Part shown: positions 41,766 through 43,020 of the stretch, one piece after another
Layout of the letters: every line of letters begins with the position of its first letter
Numbering within the stretch: the stretch's first letter is position 1
Assembly (NCBI GenBank): GCA_016188705.1
Contig: JACPHH010000008.1
Coordinates: 1 to 43,020, forward strand
Source: Candidatus Peregrinibacteria bacterium
Lineage (GTDB): Bacteria; Patescibacteriota; Gracilibacteria; UBA1369; JACRIC01
Reading direction: 5' to 3'
DNA: 43,020 bases
The notes under the pieces: generated by a model
Databases searched by the model: none
What the model saw: only the letters and a program-made list of their open reading frames with translations
What the model was told of the DNA's origin: nothing
Position numbers and translations under genes: made by a program

Positions 41766-41804
41766 GTAAAATTGCAGTAGATGGTACGTTTTTCTTAAGG
41801 TTCC
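41766..41804. repeat. Half palindromic element, type B remnant
   Basis: GTAAAATTGCAGTAGATGGT followed by ACGTTTTTCTTAAGGTTCC is the right half of type B with a short alteration near the end. Its last bases touch the TAA stop of the HyfB-like gene. No matching left half is present. Confidence 0.7.
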
Positions 41805-43020
41805 TTAGAGTGATAGAAAGAGAGCCGCCACTAAGGCGATGAGAATATAGAAAACATACAAATTGATATTTCCGCTTTGTATGTTTTTTGTTTTCAAAGA
41901 AAGAGAGGTAAGCAGTGTATTAAGAGGCTGATAAAAATAAAATTGATAAACATCGCGCGTGCTTAAGTTTACCATCCTGGATTTTGGCAAATATCTCGTT
42001 TCGGAATCATGATATTCGATTTCATGCTGGATGCTTGGACGAAGAATGCCTGCGAAAATAACGACGATTGATCGAGCGAATCCCGTTGCGGTAATTTCCA
42101 TGCGGGGAGTCAAGTCGACTCCGCAATCCCAGGTAGCTCCGATGGTGGTTTTTTGATGTTTATTAACAAAAAATTTGACGAGTATTATGACAAGAAAAAT
42201 GATCAGAACGAAAAAAATGAAAAACGCGGGAGCTGAAACTGAGCCAAAATTATTGGGTGCCACGATACTGCTCAGAGAAGATGACGCGAGAGTGGAAGAA
42301 GAAGTGACGACAGAAGATGGAATGACAAGCGAAGATGGAGTAACAAAAGAAGATGAGTCGGTAAACGGTGATAAATTTCGAAAGGCATTGAGATTTTCTC
42401 CTATTTTTATAAACAAAGATCCTAAATATCCTGAAAATATTCCAAACAGAAGACAAAGTGTTGAGAGCGCTCCCATTCCAACAGAAAGCGAAGTTGGCGA
42501 TTCTTTTGCGTGATGAATCTCTTCACTTCTGGGCCGAGCGAGAAAAGTCGCGCCAAATGCTTTTACAAAACAAGCCAAAGCAAGACCGCCGGTAAAGGCG
42601 AGAGCACCTCCCGCTAAAATAAAAATTGATTGCAGGAAAATATCCGATGATGCCATTCCTTGGAGGAGTGTCTGAAAAGTGAGCCATTCGCTGAAAAATC
42701 CATTGAAGGGCGGCAGCGCTGAAATTGCCATCGCCCCGATTAAAAAGAAAAGGGCGGTTTGCGGCATCAGTTTAATAAGCCCGCCGTAGTCTTCCATATT
42801 CCGGGTGTGCGTTTTTGAGATTACAGAACCAGCTGCCAAAAATAACAGAGCTTTGAATGTGGCATGATTAAAAATGTGAAAAAGCGAAGCAACAAGACCA
42901 AGCGTGGCAAGGGATTTCATGTCAAACGCAAGAAAAATAAGCGAACTGCCTAATCCGAGCAAAATAATCCCTATATTTTCGATGCTGTGATATGCCAATA
43001 ATTTTTTGATGTCGTGTTCC
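41805..43020 (-). CDS. hyfB: HyfB/NuoL-like proton-channel subunit (N-terminus outside the window)
   Basis: The frame stays open to the right edge (EHDIKKLLAYHSIENIGII), so the gene is partial; about 405 residues of the C-terminal part are visible. Antiporter-fold segments include HIFNHATFKALLFLAAG (conserved Lys) and PPFNGFFSEWLTF. After residue about 210 lies a 45-residue Ser/Val/Thr/Pro-rich stretch made of repeats such as TPSSLVIPSS, then a last membrane segment and the TWDCG motif of HyfB C-termini (GATWDCGVDL). It is the first subunit of the operon in view; other genes may lie to the right. Confidence 0.9.
   Translation of the reverse strand, partial: EHDIKKLLAYHSIENIGIILLGLGSSLIFLAFDMKSLATLGLVASLFHIFNHATFKALLFLAAGSVISKTHTRNMEDYGGLIKLMPQTALFFLIGAMAISALPPFNGFFSEWLTFQTLLQGMASSDIFLQSIFILAGGALAFTGGLALACFVKAFGATFLARPRSEEIHHAKESPTSLSVGMGALSTLCLLFGIFSGYLGSLFIKIGENLNAFRNLSPFTDSSSFVTPSSLVIPSSVVTSSSTLASSSLSSIVAPNNFGSVSAPAFFIFFVLIIFLVIILVKFFVNKHQKTTIGATWDCGVDLTPRMEITATGFARSIVVIFAGILRPSIQHEIEYHDSETRYLPKSRMVNLSTRDVYQFYFYQPLNTLLTSLSLKTKNIQSGNINLYVFYILIALVAALFLSL

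Noticed and set aside
36866-43020. Functional [NiFe] hydrogenase-4 or formate hydrogenlyase
   Set aside because: The large subunit lacks all four Ni-binding Cys, and no small subunit or formate dehydrogenase gene is in view.

Overview
The window looks like a chromosome segment of an AT-rich candidate-phyla-radiation (Patescibacteria) bacterium. The evidence is a very cysteine-rich protein of a type widespread in that group next to a TraG/VirD4-like ATPase, many small Cys proteins, no Shine-Dalgarno sequences (most starts follow U-rich tracts), and many short palindromic repeats. UGA is used as a stop, so it is not the UGA=Gly code of Gracilibacteria/Absconditabacteria. A Peregrinibacteria-like lineage is a guess.

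Layout. 1-3124 (minus): a VirD4/TraG-like ATPase (partial), a 607-residue multi-CxxC protein and a small zinc ribbon form a tight operon. 3389-4163 (plus): a Leu-rich leader peptide with a mutually exclusive antiterminator/terminator, then two paralogous small CDxC proteins. 4205-8453 (minus): an HtrA-like protease with SLH repeats, RNase HI with a zinc-ribbon extension, and a zinc/HTH protein behind a second attenuator-like leader. 8630-10231: an AbiE-type toxin-antitoxin pair in reversed order. 11038-22813 (minus): a six-gene defence island (PLD/SNF2 helicase, AlbA_2 protein, Eco57I-type methylase, OLD-like ATPase/TOPRIM, HEPN protein, unknown) next to tRNA-Gly. 23066-25590 (minus): queE, queC and queF for 7-deazaguanine (preQ1/queuosine) synthesis. 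25867-30732 (plus): a complete branched-chain amino acid ABC importer, livKHMGF. 31094-36714: an endonuclease/phosphatase-fold protein, a voltage-gated K+ channel, a membrane-anchored secreted protein, tRNA-Phe and an O-antigen-ligase/TPR protein. 36866-43020 (minus): an energy-converting-hydrogenase-related (Ehr) membrane complex whose large subunit lacks the [NiFe] cysteines.

The most striking feature is a dense set of palindromic elements. One superfamily (ends near AGGAAACCCTG or AGGAACCTCTG) occurs about 13 times, full length (~165 bp) or shortened. A second family (ends near TGCCCACCG) occurs three times. They are nested in each other, abut start and stop codons, and enter coding sequence: one full copy lies in frame inside queE, one makes the C-terminus of the K+ channel, and one sits in a small ORF bridging queC and queF. 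All three type A copies keep the same 55-codon reading frame open, which recalls the Rickettsia palindromic elements.
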